This document shows, one piece after another, positions 37,465-48,644 of a stretch of DNA of 64,000 nucleotides. The position numbers and the translations under genes are program-made. Origin of the DNA: Haloterrigena salifodinae (GTDB lineage: Archaea > Halobacteriota > Halobacteria > Halobacteriales > Natrialbaceae); contig NZ_RQWN01000001.1 in assembly GCF_003977755.1 (NCBI RefSeq), positions 1,318,995 through 1,382,994 of the forward strand, read 5' to 3'. The first letter of the stretch is position 1; every line of letters begins with the position of its first letter. The notes under the pieces were generated by a model. It was not told the origin of the DNA, ran no database searches, and saw nothing but the letters and a program-made list of their open reading frames with translations.

Positions 37465-38499
37465 TCAGTCGTCCAGAAACGACCGGAGGTCGTCTCGCGT
37501 GCCGGTTTCTCCCGTTGCGACGTAGTACGAGGCCGCGCAGTTCCCGAGCGCGAGCGCCGTCTCCCAGTCCCAGCAGCGTGCGCGGGCGACGGCGAGGCCA
37601 GCGCCGAACCGGTCGCCGGCGCCCGTCCGCCGTTCGGGGTCCTCGAGGGCGACGTTCTCGACGACCATCGTCTCCGTCCGCGTCGCGACCGCCGCGTGCT
37701 CGGTCTCGTGGAGAACGGCAGCCGTGATCCCCGCCATCTCCCGAACGCTCTCGAGGCGCTCGAGGTCGGCGCCGATTCCGGACGCATCCGAGTCGGCCCC
37801 GGTCGCGGCCGCCGTGCACTCGAGTTCGGCCCGATTCACGCTGTAGACGACGTCGGTCGTCTCCTTGAGTTCGCCGAGCGTCTCGAGGAGGTCGAGCAGA
37901 GCCCCATCGGACCGCGTATTCACGGGCCCGGGATCGAGAACGAACGTCGATGACTCGAGCGAGCCCTCGGCGAGCGTCTCGAGCGCGTCGGTCAGCCTCT
38001 CGATGGACGCCCAGTTGCCACAGCAGACGGCGTCGGCCGCCAGCGCCTCGCCGGCGTCGCCGCTCGGCACCGCGGCCTCGAGATCGGACAGCGACCAGTT
38101 CGCGACGGCCGAGGACCGCTCGGAGAGCAGGAGGTCGTCGTCATCGAAGGAGAAGACCGAGATCCGCGACGGCTTGCCTACCGACACCGTCTCGAACGGC
38201 AGGTCGTCGAAGATCGGATCCTCGAGGTGGCCGTAGAGCGTCGGTTCGTCGCCCAGTGCGTGGGCCTGTCGGGCCATGTTCACCGCCTGCCCGCCCGGCT
38301 CCCGGGCGTCGCGCTCGATCGGAACTGAGTCGCTGTCGCCGCGAGCGATCCGATCCCCGAACGTCTCGCGGTCCGCAATCCGATCGCCCGCCGCGTCGAA
38401 CGGGGTGTAATAGGTATCGACGCTGCCGTCCGGAAACGCCGCGATCCGCCGCTCGCGATCGTCACTCGCGAGTCGATCGACGAGCGCGTCGTAGCTCAT
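37465..38499 (-). CDS. PfkB-family sugar/nucleoside kinase
   Basis: This 344-residue protein has an unusual N-terminal part (MSYDALVDRLASDDRERRIA). It then has the PfkB glycine motif GGQAVNMARQAHALG and the C-terminal signature RRTGAGDRFGAGLAVA with the catalytic Asp in GAGD. Haloarchaeal homologues are annotated only as PfkB-domain kinases; the substrate is unknown and is not the same as for kdgK. Start ATG at 38499. Convergent with the YihY gene. Confidence 0.85.
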   Translation of the reverse strand: MSYDALVDRLASDDRERRIAAFPDGSVDTYYTPFDAAGDRIADRETFGDRIARGDSDSVPIERDAREPGGQAVNMARQAHALGDEPTLYGHLEDPIFDDLPFETVSVGKPSRISVFSFDDDDLLLSERSSAVANWSLSDLEAAVPSGDAGEALAADAVCCGNWASIERLTDALETLAEGSLESSTFVLDPGPVNTRSDGALLDLLETLGELKETTDVVYSVNRAELECTAAATGADSDASGIGADLERLESVREMAGITAAVLHETEHAAVATRTETMVVENVALEDPERRTGAGDRFGAGLAVARARCWDWETALALGNCAASYYVATGETGTRDDLRSFLDD

Positions 38500-38572
38500 A
38501 TCGGATCCGCAACGCCTGCCGGCAAAAATCACTGCGCTGCGCTACGGGCGCTGCCAGCGTCCGTTCCCGTCG

Positions 38573-40537
38573 TCACTCGTCCGCGCGCGGGAGTTCGATC
38601 CGAATCGTCGTTCCGTCCGGGCCCGTTTCCTCGATGTCGATCGTCCCGCGGGAGAGGGAGACGATCCAGTGAACAAGCCACAGCCCCATCCCGAGGCCGT
38701 GATAGAGGGGTTCGACCGTCCCGTCGCCGGTGATGATCCGCTGCTCCTCCTCGGGAAGGCCGGGACCGTCATCGACGATCCGAAGATGGACCGTTTCGGG
38801 TCGCCGCTCGACGCGGAGTTCGACGGACGGCGACGTCCGATCGCCGTGGACGACGCCGTTTACGAGGAGCTCGTGAACCGCCGTCTCGAGCGTTGGAATC
38901 CCGACGACGGTCGCGTTCGGATCGCCCGCGAGCGTAACGTCGGCGTGGGGGTAGTCCGTGCGGACGCTCCGACACGGTCGGCGACAGAGCGGCTCGAGTG
39001 CGATCGGCTCCGGCGTCGGTCGCTCGCTCAACAGGCGGACGATCGAGCGGTGTTTATCGGTCAAGCCGAGCAGTTGGTCGGCCTCCTCGACGATCGTCTC
39101 CGCGGCGGCTTCGGTGTCGCCGCCGGACCGCTCGGCGAGCTGTTCGGCGGTCCCCCGGATGATGCTCATCTGGTTGGCGAGGTTGTGCCGCAGGACGCGG
39201 TGGAGCACGCGGAGCTGTCGCGTCGCTTCCTTGCGCTCGGTGACGTCCTGCTGGAACCCGACGTAGTTCGTCACGTCCCCGTTCTCGTCCGCCACCGGTG
39301 CGACGGTGACTCGGTTCCAGAACTCACTCTCGTCCTTCCGGTAGTTGCGGAGCTCGACGGTGTTCGATCGTTCCGCGTCGATCGCCGCGCGCAAGTCGTC
39401 GACCGGCTCGGTCGCGGTTCGCTCGCCCTGGAGGAACCGACAGTTCCGACCGAGGATTTCCTCGCGGGGGTATCCGGTGAGCCGTTCGAACTGATCGTTG
39501 GCGTAGACGAGCGGATTGTCCGGCTGCGTGGCGTCGCTAAGCGTGATTCCGATCGGCGCTTCGTCTATCGTCCGGTTCTTCAACTCGAGTTCGTCCTGTC
39601 GCTCCCGTCGCTCCGTGATGTCGCGGACGAGCCAGAGGCGACCGTACTGCGTTCCAGCGTCGCTGCGAACCGGCGTCGAGTAGAGCTCGAACACCCGGCC
39701 GTCGTCGACCGCGAGCTCATCGTGGCTCGTTTCCGCGGGGTTCTCGGTGAGGTGTTCGATCCGGCGGACGAACGCCGCCGGGTCCGTGACCCGGTCGCGA
39801 ATGCGGTCGAGGACGGCGTCGCCGCGGGGCGGCTCGAGCCCGTCAGCCGAGAGGTTCCACAGATCGCGAAACCGGGTGTTCCAGGTGTGGAGCTCGCCGC
39901 CGTCGCCGACGACGAGGACCCCGTCGGGCATCGCCTCCTGCTGGGCCTCGAGGAGCGATCGGCGGAACTCGAGCTCCCGTCGCTGCTCGGCGCTGCGGTG
40001 GTTGCGCAGGGCCCGATGGACGACGTCGGCGACGTCACCGGCGAACTGGATCTCGGTCTCGGTCCACTCGCGCGTCCGGCCGACCTGTTCGTGACAGACG
40101 ACGCCGATCACGTCGCCTTCCGACCGGAGCGTCGCGTCGAGCAGCGATTCGACCCCCGTCGGCTCGAGATAGTCGGCCGTCAGTTCCCGCGTTCGCGGAT
40201 CCGTACGGGCGTCGCCGGCGCTGATCGATCGGTGCGTCCGTAACGCCTCGAAGTACGCGGGATAGTCGGCCGAGACCAGTTCCGTGCCGCCGGTGTGGTC
40301 GTCCGTGCGGTCGTCGTAGCGGTCGACACAGCGGAGGCGGTCGCCGCCGTCGTCGAACAGCCAGACGCTGACGCGAGTCGCACCGACGATTTCGGCGGCA
40401 GTCTCCGTGATCGAACGGAGGGCCGCGTCGAAGGCGCCCTCGACGACGTCCTCGTCGGTCATGAGATCGAGGACCGCCTCGTGATAGCGTTGGCAGTGCC
40501 GCCGTCGCCGCTCGTCGGACTCGTCCTCGGCGGTCAT
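38573..40537 (-). CDS. GAF-PAS-LOV sensor histidine kinase (candidate blue-light sensor)
   Basis: Architecture of the 654 residues: GAF domain at about 15-175, PAS at about 195-310, a second PAS at about 320-430 and a histidine-kinase core from about 440. The second PAS contains the LOV signature GRNCRFLQG with Cys366, the residue that forms the FMN adduct in LOV photoreceptors. The H-box is VLRHNLANQMS (His near 448), the N-box LLVNGVVHGD, and the G boxes DDGPGLPEEE and GLGMGLWLV. There are no membrane helices. No response regulator is adjacent, which is common for haloarchaeal kinases. Confidence 0.85.
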   Translation of the reverse strand: MTAEDESDERRRRHCQRYHEAVLDLMTDEDVVEGAFDAALRSITETAAEIVGATRVSVWLFDDGGDRLRCVDRYDDRTDDHTGGTELVSADYPAYFEALRTHRSISAGDARTDPRTRELTADYLEPTGVESLLDATLRSEGDVIGVVCHEQVGRTREWTETEIQFAGDVADVVHRALRNHRSAEQRRELEFRRSLLEAQQEAMPDGVLVVGDGGELHTWNTRFRDLWNLSADGLEPPRGDAVLDRIRDRVTDPAAFVRRIEHLTENPAETSHDELAVDDGRVFELYSTPVRSDAGTQYGRLWLVRDITERRERQDELELKNRTIDEAPIGITLSDATQPDNPLVYANDQFERLTGYPREEILGRNCRFLQGERTATEPVDDLRAAIDAERSNTVELRNYRKDESEFWNRVTVAPVADENGDVTNYVGFQQDVTERKEATRQLRVLHRVLRHNLANQMSIIRGTAEQLAERSGGDTEAAAETIVEEADQLLGLTDKHRSIVRLLSERPTPEPIALEPLCRRPCRSVRTDYPHADVTLAGDPNATVVGIPTLETAVHELLVNGVVHGDRTSPSVELRVERRPETVHLRIVDDGPGLPEEEQRIITGDGTVEPLYHGLGMGLWLVHWIVSLSRGTIDIEETGPDGTTIRIELPRADE

Positions 40538-40612
40538 CGGAATACGTCCCGTTTCGTGACGGGTCGAATGACGTTTTGGGCCCGTCCGATTCGATCCCGG
40601 ATCACGAGGGGA

Positions 40613-43390
40613 TCAGCGGTCCGTCTCCTCGAGGCGCTCCTGGAGCTTCTGGACCTCCGTGACCAGTTCGATCGGCGGCGTCGTGTTCACGTCGATCTCC
40701 GCGAACTTCTCGAGGACGGCCTTCGCCTCGGGGTCGACCGTCTCGCCCTGTTCGTGTTCGTCCGTCCCGTCCCTGTCGGCCGATTGGCCACCGTCGGAGG
40801 GTGCCTCCGACGAGGATCGCGAACCGTCGGTTCGCTCACTTCCAGAAGACCGGCGGCCTTCTGACGTTCGCCTCGTTTCACTCGGCTCACCCCCGTCCGC
40901 GTTCGCCGGCCCGCGGAACTCGCCGTCGCCGAGGTCGAAGACGGTCTGGACAGGCTCGCTCGAGGAGCCCCCCTTCGCTTCGATCGCCTTCTCCTCGCGC
41001 AGGCGCTCGAGAACGTCTCTCGAGCGCTCGACGACTGGGCCAGGAACACCGGCGAGGTCGGCGACGTGGATCCCGTAGGAGCGATCCGTCGGACCGTCAC
41101 GAACCGTCCGGAGGAAGGTGACGTCGCCGTCGCGTTCGTCGGCTGCGACGTGGACGTTGGCGACGCGGGGCAGCTTCTCGGCGAGGCCGGTCAACTCGTG
41201 GTAGTGAGTGGCAAAGAGCGTCTTCGCCTGCACCTCGTTGTGCAGATACTCCGTCGCGGCCCACGCGATGGAGATGCCGTCGTAGGTCGCCGTGCCGCGG
41301 CCCACCTCGTCTAAGATCACCAGCGAGTCCTCGGTCGCGGTGTGGAGGATGTTCGAGAGTTCGCTCATCTCGACCATGAACGTCGAGCGGCCCTGGGCGA
41401 GTTCGTCCAGCGCGCCGACGCGGGTGAAGATACCGTCGACCAGCCCGATCTCGGCCGATTCGGCGGGGACGAAGCTTCCGATCTGGGCCAGCAGGACGAT
41501 TCCGGCAACCTGTCGCATGTAGGTCGACTTACCGGACATGTTAGGGCCAGTGACGACGAGAAAGCCCCGCTCTTCGTCCAGTCGCACGTCGTTCGGGACG
41601 AACTCCGTCGTCTGCTCGACGACCGGGTGGCGGCCCTGCTCGATGTCGAGGCGGTCGTCACGGTGCAACTCGGGCTGAACCCACCGATTCTCGGCCGCGT
41701 GGGTCGCCAGACTCGCCAGCGCGTCGACGGTCGCCAGCGCCCGCCCGACATCCTGGAGCAGTTCCGCCCGCGCGGCGACCTCCTCGCGCAGTTCCTCGAA
41801 CAGTTCGTACTCGAGGTTACCCCGTTGCTCCTCGAGTCGCAGGATCTCGCGTTCCTTCTCCTCTAATTCGTCGGTCGTAAAGCGCTTGGAGTTCTTGAGC
41901 GTCTTGATCTCCTCGTAGTGATCGGGGACGCCGTCGGCGGCCGACTTGCCGACCTGAATGTAGTAGCCGTCGGTCTTGTTTCGGTCGACGGTCACGTGGC
42001 TCAGACCGTACTGCCCTTTCTCCCGGTCGGCGAGCGTATCGAGCCACCGCTTGACCTCCTCGTGGCGGTCGATCACCTCGTCCAACTCGTCGTCGTAGCC
42101 CTTCCGGAAGAGTCCCCCCTGCGTCACCGTCGACGGCGGATCGTCCGCGATGGCCTCCTCGAGGGCCTCCCGCAGTTCGCTCGCGGCGTCCCGGTCGGGC
42201 CGGTCGACGATGTCCGACAGCGGCGACGCCGAGAGGTCGGGGTTCGACTCGATGGCCTCCGCGAGCGCGGGCAGCACCGCGAGCGTCTGCCGTACCGAGA
42301 GCAAATCACGCGCGTCGGCGCTTCCGTGGCTCGCCTTCGAGGCTAGCCGCGCCAGGTCGTAGGCCTCGTCCAGCCGGTCCTGTAACTCGTCGCGGGCCAG
42401 CGCCGCCGAGGACAGCGCGGCGACGCTCTCTTGGCGGCGCTCGAGCGTCTCGAGCGATCGTCGGGGCCGCTGGAGCCACTCCTTTAACAGACGGCCACCG
42501 GCGCTGGTCTCGGTGTGGTCGATCGTCGCGAACAGAGATCCCTCGCGGTCGCCTTGCATCGTTTCGGTCAGTTCGAGATTGCGCTGGGTGGTCGCGTCCA
42601 GCGTGACGTGGTCGTCGCCGTGGTGGGCCTGAATGCGGGTCATCGAGGCGAGCACGCCGGTGCCGGTCTCCGCGACGTAATCGAGCACCGCGCCGGCGGC
42701 CGCGAGGGTCGGCTCGCCGACGTCGAGGCGGTCGACCGTCTCCTCGCCGAACTGCTCCCGGACGGTGTGAGCGGCTCGCTTGGGCGCGAAGGCCTCCGTC
42801 TCGTGGAGCGTCAGCGCGGCGTCGATCCGCTCTCGCACGAGGCCCAGCAGGTCGTCGTCGGTGCGCACGCCGGGACCCGGCAACACCTCGACAGGATCGA
42901 ACCGGTACAGTTCGGTCAGCGCGTCGTCGGCGTCCTCGGCGTCGGCCACGAGGAACCGTCCCGTCGTCACGTCGGCGAAGGCGAGGCCGTAGCCGCCGTT
43001 GCCTGGGGACTCGGTGCCGTCGACCACCGCCGCCAGGTACTGCGCGTCGGCGTCGGTTGTCTCGAGCAGCGTCCCCGGGGTGACGACGCGGACGACCTCG
43101 CGGGCGTGGCCGGAGTCGGTCTCGTACTGGTCGGCGACGGCGACCCGGTAGCCGCGCTCGACCAGTGCTTTCAGATAGGGCGTCAGATCGTCGATCGGCA
43201 CGCCGGCCATCGGATACGACGAGCCGTGCGAGGACTTCTGGGAGACTTTGAGATCGAGTTCCTCGCTGACGGTCTCGGCGTCCTCGCCGAAGAACTCGTA
43301 GAAATCGCCACACTGCATCGTCAGCAGATCGGCGTCGGTGTCCTCCTTGAGCGAGAAGAACTCTCCGACGATACCCGTCGCCTCGGTCAT
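40613..43390 (-). CDS. mutS: DNA mismatch repair protein MutS
   Basis: At 925 residues this is a MutS1-type protein. The mismatch-recognition domain begins with QCGDFYEFFGEDA, carrying the Phe-x-Glu wedge. Connector, lever and clamp domains follow. The ATPase has Walker A GPNMSGKSTYMRQ near residue 615, DEVGRGTATYDGISIAWA, and a late ATHYHEL. A hydrophilic Ser/Arg/Gly linker (about residues 835-885) precedes the C-terminal helical tail. The ATG at 43390 (MTEATGIVGEFFSLK) is preferred over 43423. Haloarchaea acquired MutS/MutL from bacteria (established); this and mutL supply both partners. Confidence 0.95.
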   Translation of the reverse strand: MTEATGIVGEFFSLKEDTDADLLTMQCGDFYEFFGEDAETVSEELDLKVSQKSSHGSSYPMAGVPIDDLTPYLKALVERGYRVAVADQYETDSGHAREVVRVVTPGTLLETTDADAQYLAAVVDGTESPGNGGYGLAFADVTTGRFLVADAEDADDALTELYRFDPVEVLPGPGVRTDDDLLGLVRERIDAALTLHETEAFAPKRAAHTVREQFGEETVDRLDVGEPTLAAAGAVLDYVAETGTGVLASMTRIQAHHGDDHVTLDATTQRNLELTETMQGDREGSLFATIDHTETSAGGRLLKEWLQRPRRSLETLERRQESVAALSSAALARDELQDRLDEAYDLARLASKASHGSADARDLLSVRQTLAVLPALAEAIESNPDLSASPLSDIVDRPDRDAASELREALEEAIADDPPSTVTQGGLFRKGYDDELDEVIDRHEEVKRWLDTLADREKGQYGLSHVTVDRNKTDGYYIQVGKSAADGVPDHYEEIKTLKNSKRFTTDELEEKEREILRLEEQRGNLEYELFEELREEVAARAELLQDVGRALATVDALASLATHAAENRWVQPELHRDDRLDIEQGRHPVVEQTTEFVPNDVRLDEERGFLVVTGPNMSGKSTYMRQVAGIVLLAQIGSFVPAESAEIGLVDGIFTRVGALDELAQGRSTFMVEMSELSNILHTATEDSLVILDEVGRGTATYDGISIAWAATEYLHNEVQAKTLFATHYHELTGLAEKLPRVANVHVAADERDGDVTFLRTVRDGPTDRSYGIHVADLAGVPGPVVERSRDVLERLREEKAIEAKGGSSSEPVQTVFDLGDGEFRGPANADGGEPSETRRTSEGRRSSGSERTDGSRSSSEAPSDGGQSADRDGTDEHEQGETVDPEAKAVLEKFAEIDVNTTPPIELVTEVQKLQERLEETDR
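40796..40863. repeat. Hairpin cluster within the mutS linker
   Basis: Three consecutive inverted repeats: GGAGG-gtg-CCTCC (40796-40808), GCGAACC-gtc-GGTTCGC (40819-40835) and CAGAAG…CTTCTG with an inner CCG/CGG pairing (40843-40863). They encode part of the disordered linker (about residues 843-866). The style matches the hairpins in gltB and in the repeat elements, which suggests insertion of palindromic DNA into a tolerant site. Confidence 0.6.
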
Positions 43391-43486
43391 ACGCGGTGAC
43401 TGTTCCGCCACCGCTAAAACCATGCGGGTTCCGCCGCGGGCGTCGACTCGAGTGCCCGACGGAGACGGGACCGCTCGTCTGACCGC

Positions 43487-44986
43487 CTAGACCTCGTGCT
43501 CTTCTTCGACCTCGGTCAACTGTTCGACCAGGTCGACGATCTCCTTGACCAGCGGGTTGGCCTCCGCGTTCGCCTGCGCGAGGTCGTCGGTCTCGGAGGC
43601 GACCTTGGTCGCCGTCTCCATGACGGTGTCGGTCATCCCCGCGACTTCCTCGGTGCTGGCGGCCTGATCGTCGGTCGCGGTCGCGACCTCCCTGATACCT
43701 GAGGAGGACTCCTTGACCGCGTTCTCGATCTCTTCGAGGTTGTCGACCGTCTCCTCGACGAGTTCGACGCCGTCCTCGATCTCGTTGTTGGCCGTCTCGA
43801 GGCTCTCGACCGTGTCGTGAGTGTCCTCCTGGATCTCGGCGATCATCCGCTCGATGTTGGTCGCCTCCTCCTGGGACTCCTCGGCAAGGGACTTGACCTC
43901 GTTGGCGACGACGGCGAAGCCGTCGCCGGCCTCGCCGGCCGTCGCCGCCTCGATGGAGGCGTTCAGCGCGAGCAGGTTGGTCTGGTCGGCGATATCGTTG
44001 ATCACTTCGACGATCTCGTCGATTCGCTGGACACCCTCGCGGAGGTTCTCGACGTCGTCGGTGACCTCGTCGGAGGCGTTTTTCACCCGCTCCATCTTGG
44101 TGATCGCGTCTTCGGCGGTCTCGGCGGTGTCGACGGCGATCTCCTCGGCGTGTTCGGTGGTCGCGCTGACCTCCTCCGTGTTCGAGGCGATCTCCTCGAC
44201 GGTCGCGCTGAGCGTCGACATCTCGCTGGCGATCTCCGAGATCGACTCCGACTGCTCCTCGGTGTAGCCGTCGATGTTGTTGATGCCGTCGTTGATCTCG
44301 TCGGCCAACTCCTCGAAGTCGCCGAGGATCCCCTGGAGTTCCTCGTGGACCTGCTCCCGGCGGTGTTCCTGTTCCTCGAGTTCGGCCAGGTAAACGTCGA
44401 CGCGTGACTCGATCGCGAGCTGCTGGTCGATAACCGCCGTCCGGAGGAACGCGAGCGATCGTTCGACGGTGGCGTCGACCGCGTCTTCAACAGCGGGCTC
44501 AGCGTCCGACTCGTCGTCGGCCGTCTCGAACTCGGCTTTGACGTCGGCGGCGATCTCGTTGAGCATCCGCTCGTAGACGAGCCCGAACGAGCCGACGTAC
44601 TTGTCGAGTCCCGCCTCGAGGAACGGGTCGATATAGCCGGTCTGCATGCGCCGCTCGAAGAAGGAGTGGTCGTACTCGCCCTGACCGAACTCACGGAGAT
44701 ACGTTCGCTGTTCGCGTTCGACCTGATCCGCTGTCACGCCCTCGTTTCCAAACGCCTCGAGGACCTCCGGCTGGGCCTGGACGTTATTGTAGTACTCCTG
44801 GGGGAGGTCGTCGCTGATCCGCTCGAAGATATCGGACATCGACTCGAGAAGCTCCTCGTCCCGGGGGCCCATCCCGACGAACGATTTCACCTGCTCGACG
44901 GTCGCTCGGTCGACGGTGAACGACGCCGCTTCGCCTGCGTTCCGGTCGGGCAGCTGTGAGTTCGAGGGCCCACTGTGTTGTGACAT
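43487..44986 (-). CDS. Globin-coupled (HemAT-type) transducer lacking the proximal histidine
   Basis: The soluble 499-residue protein has a sensor-globin domain (about residues 25-185) aligned over its length with HemAT of Halobacterium (e.g. [30 protein letters not shown]). It is followed by a methyl-accepting signalling domain with [14 protein letters not shown], a [16 protein letters not shown] hairpin tip and flanking methylation helices. Where HemAT has GKIHDVL, with the heme-binding His, this protein has GYIDPFL (Asp120). Heme binding is therefore doubtful, and the sensed signal may differ from oxygen. ATG at 44986, about 28 nt after a TATA-like box. Confidence 0.85.
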   Translation of the reverse strand: MSQHSGPSNSQLPDRNAGEAASFTVDRATVEQVKSFVGMGPRDEELLESMSDIFERISDDLPQEYYNNVQAQPEVLEAFGNEGVTADQVEREQRTYLREFGQGEYDHSFFERRMQTGYIDPFLEAGLDKYVGSFGLVYERMLNEIAADVKAEFETADDESDAEPAVEDAVDATVERSLAFLRTAVIDQQLAIESRVDVYLAELEEQEHRREQVHEELQGILGDFEELADEINDGINNIDGYTEEQSESISEIASEMSTLSATVEEIASNTEEVSATTEHAEEIAVDTAETAEDAITKMERVKNASDEVTDDVENLREGVQRIDEIVEVINDIADQTNLLALNASIEAATAGEAGDGFAVVANEVKSLAEESQEEATNIERMIAEIQEDTHDTVESLETANNEIEDGVELVEETVDNLEEIENAVKESSSGIREVATATDDQAASTEEVAGMTDTVMETATKVASETDDLAQANAEANPLVKEIVDLVEQLTEVEEEHEV

Positions 44987-45010
44987 GGATACATCAGGGC
45001 CCCTGACCGC

Positions 45011-45017
45011 CATAAGT
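45011..45017 (-). promoter_or_regulatory. TATA-like box of the globin-coupled transducer
   Basis: On the minus strand this is ACTTATG, centred about 28 nt before the ATG. The rest of 45018-45234 is AT-rich and holds no gene I can support. Confidence 0.45.
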
Positions 45018-45234
45018 GTTCTTGCCGGACAATTACCGTTGCCTCGAACAATCTCCGTGGATGACTTGGTATATCCTGTCTACCGGCCAAAAATCAACGT
45101 AGATGTGAGAGGAGTTCGATATATTATCAGCCATCAAGTATTTATTCGAGATCCGTAATCGCGTCGATCGGTCGGGTGAGAGCGCGCTTTTGGCCGCCGA
45201 CCGATGACCGCGATCGGACGGTCGGACCGACCGA

Positions 45235-45564
45235 TCAGTACAGTTGCCCGCCCGTCGGGACTCCCTCGTCCGGCGACACCAGGATCGGATACTCTTCGTC
45301 GCTGGGGACGCCGACGGTCAGCGCCTCGGATTTGAAGCCCGCGATCCGGACCGTGACGAGGTTCGTCGCGCACAGCACCTGCCGGCCCTCGAGTTCGTCG
45401 GAATCGTAGTGGTGATCCAACTGCGCGGCCGACTGGACCTCGCCGTGTTCCCCGCCGAGGTCGATCCACAGCTTGGTCATCTCCGGCTTGTTCGCCTCGG
45501 GAAACGGTTCCGCCGCGAGTACCTCGCCGACGCGAATGTCGACGTCGAACGGACTCTCGACCAT
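45235..45564 (-). CDS. CsaA-like tRNA-binding (EMAP/OB-fold) protein
   Basis: This 109-residue stand-alone OB-fold domain begins MVESPFDVDIRVGEVLAAEP and contains EMTKLWIDLGGEHGEVQSAA, GRQVLCATNL and VRIAGFKSEALTVGV, and ends in LY. It is the tRNA-binding module found as CsaA or at the C-terminus of methionyl-tRNA synthetases; it probably binds tRNA or acts as a chaperone-like homodimer. The ATG at 45564 is chosen over the long upstream extension, which is unlike the family. Confidence 0.85.
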   Translation of the reverse strand: MVESPFDVDIRVGEVLAAEPFPEANKPEMTKLWIDLGGEHGEVQSAAQLDHHYDSDELEGRQVLCATNLVTVRIAGFKSEALTVGVPSDEEYPILVSPDEGVPTGGQLY

Positions 45565-45661
45565 GCGGCGCGATACTCGATCCTCGAGAATGAGCGTTCG
45601 GTTCCCGGAACCGGCGTGTGCTCGTCGTGACAGCCGGCTCCGGGTTCGGGGTCGACTGCGC

Positions 45662-46084
45662 TCAGCTATCGCTGCCGGGAGCTTCGACTCGCGTTTCGAC
45701 CGTTCCGGCACCGTCCCCGGCGAGCGAGAGCGCGAGGCCGATACCGACGTTCGCCATCGTTATCGCGACCCCGATGACGAGCAGCCCCAGCGCGAACCTC
45801 GTTTCCGAGGACACCGGCAGTTGCGGGCCCATCACGGCGGTCGCCGCGAGCGCCATCAGTCCGCCGAACGCGCCGGACCAGAGGCGGGCCGTCGTCCCCC
45901 ACTCCGAGTTGCCCCGCAACAGTCCCGGGATCGCGTCCGCGTGATAGGCCGTCAGCCCGACCCCGATCGTCCAGAACGCGCCGACGTACGTGGCGAGCAA
46001 CGGCACATCGGCGAGCCAGTAGACGCCGCCCGAGGTCGCCAGCCCGAGCGCTATCGCTGGCATCCACGTTCTCGAGTCAATCAT
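45662..46084 (-). CDS. Haloarchaeal membrane protein, unknown function
   Basis: The 140-residue protein has about four hydrophobic segments (MPAIALGLATSGGVYWLADV, VGAFWTIGVGLTAYHADAIP, AFGGLMALAATAVMG, FALGLLVIGVAITMANVGIG) and a short acidic tail. No family recognised. The ATG at 46084 is taken because it begins just before the first helix. Confidence 0.55.
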   Translation of the reverse strand: MIDSRTWMPAIALGLATSGGVYWLADVPLLATYVGAFWTIGVGLTAYHADAIPGLLRGNSEWGTTARLWSGAFGGLMALAATAVMGPQLPVSSETRFALGLLVIGVAITMANVGIGLALSLAGDGAGTVETRVEAPGSDS

Positions 46085-46180
46085 ACGTGTCCGTACTACG
46101 GAATCCATCATAACGCTGCTGTTTGGATAAAAACACGAACCCGTCGGGCCGAGAACGGACGGCTCGAGGCATCGGTCTCC

Positions 46181-47169
46181 CTAGTCGAGCAGTTCTCCGG
46201 CCAGCAGATCGAGGCTCTCGTCCCCGTCGTCGGCCGCGTCGGGAACCACGAGCATGACCTCCTCGATGCCGGCGTCCGCGTACTCCGCGAGGCGGTCCCG
46301 AACCTCCTCGGGCGTCCCCGTCGGCGCCGTCTCGACGTACCCCGAGAGGAAGAACTCGCGGGGCTCGGACGGCTCGTCGGGGAGGAAGTCGTCGGCGAAT
46401 CGCTCGCGTTTCGCCTCGGCGTCGTCGGTCGTCTCGCCGACGAAGACGAACAGTTCCGCGGACTTGCGGATCGCGTCGTAGCGTTCCTCGCTCTCGCAGT
46501 GCTCGCGCAGCACGGCGAGTTTGTCGGCGAAGCCCTCGGGCTCGAGCGTGCCGAAGTTCCAGCCGTCGGCCAGTTCGGCGGCGTACCGCAGCGTGAACTC
46601 CTCGCCCCCGCCGCCGATCCAGACCGGCGGATGTGGGTCCTGTACCGGCCGGGGTTCGCAGAAGGCGTCCTCGAGGTCGACCTCAAGGTGCTCGCCCTCG
46701 TGGCTGTACGTTTCGTTGGTCCACAGCCCCTGCAGGATCTCGACCGTCTCGGCGAGCCGTCGGAGACGCTTTGCCGGGGGATCTCGGAACTCGTAGCCGA
46801 AGCGGTCGTACTCGGCTTCGTACCAGCCCCCGCCGAGGCCCAGTTCGAGGCGGCCGTCGCTGATCCGGTCGACCTGTGCGGCCATCTTCGCCAGCAAGGC
46901 GGGATGACGGTAGTCCTGACTCGTCACGAGCGTGCCGAGCCGGATCTCGTCGGTGGCCTCCGCGAGGGCGCTGAGGGTCGTCCAGCACTCGTGGACTCCC
47001 CGCCGCGGGTCGCCGATCCACGACTGGAAGTGGTCCTCGAGCCAGACCGCGTCGTAGCCCAGCGATTCGGCCTCGATCGCGACGTTCCGGACCGTTTCCG
47101 TCTCGGTGCCGTACTGCGGGAGGACGAGTCCGACGTCGAGGTCGGTCGCGGCGCCGGCGCCGTCGGCGC

Positions 47170-47173
<4 letters not shown>
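46181..47173 (-). CDS. LLM-class F420/flavin-dependent oxidoreductase
   Basis: A 330-residue luciferase-like TIM barrel: LDVGLVLPQYGTETETVRNV at the N-terminus, YDAVWLEDHFQSW, EIRLGTLVTSQDYRHPALLA, RISDGRLELGLGGGWYEAEY and PPVWIGGGGEEFTLRYAAEL. In haloarchaea such enzymes normally use coenzyme F420 (inference). Its ATG overlaps the stop of thiDN by 4 bp (ATGA), so it is co-translated with a thiamine gene. A role in thiamine or pyrimidine metabolism is possible but untested. Confidence 0.85.
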
Positions 47174-48531
<1,358 letters not shown>

Positions 48532-48551
48532 ACGTGGATCGTATTTTCCGG

Positions 48552-48560
48552 TTATACAAA
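48552..48560 (-). promoter_or_regulatory. thiDN TATA box
   Basis: On the minus strand this is TTTGTATAA, centred 25 nt before the ATG. The mRNA should be leaderless, so there is no room for a 5' TPP riboswitch. Confidence 0.6.
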
Positions 48561-48644
48561 GCGGTCATGGTCGACGATCGTGAGAGTCGGCTCAATCGCC
48601 GTCGTCGCACCTCCCGTCGGACGAACGCAACTTCTACCGACGAA

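Noticed and set aside
48532-48565. Possible TPP riboswitch before thiDN
   Set aside because: The TATA box lies 25 nt before the ATG, so there is no 5' leader to hold an aptamer.
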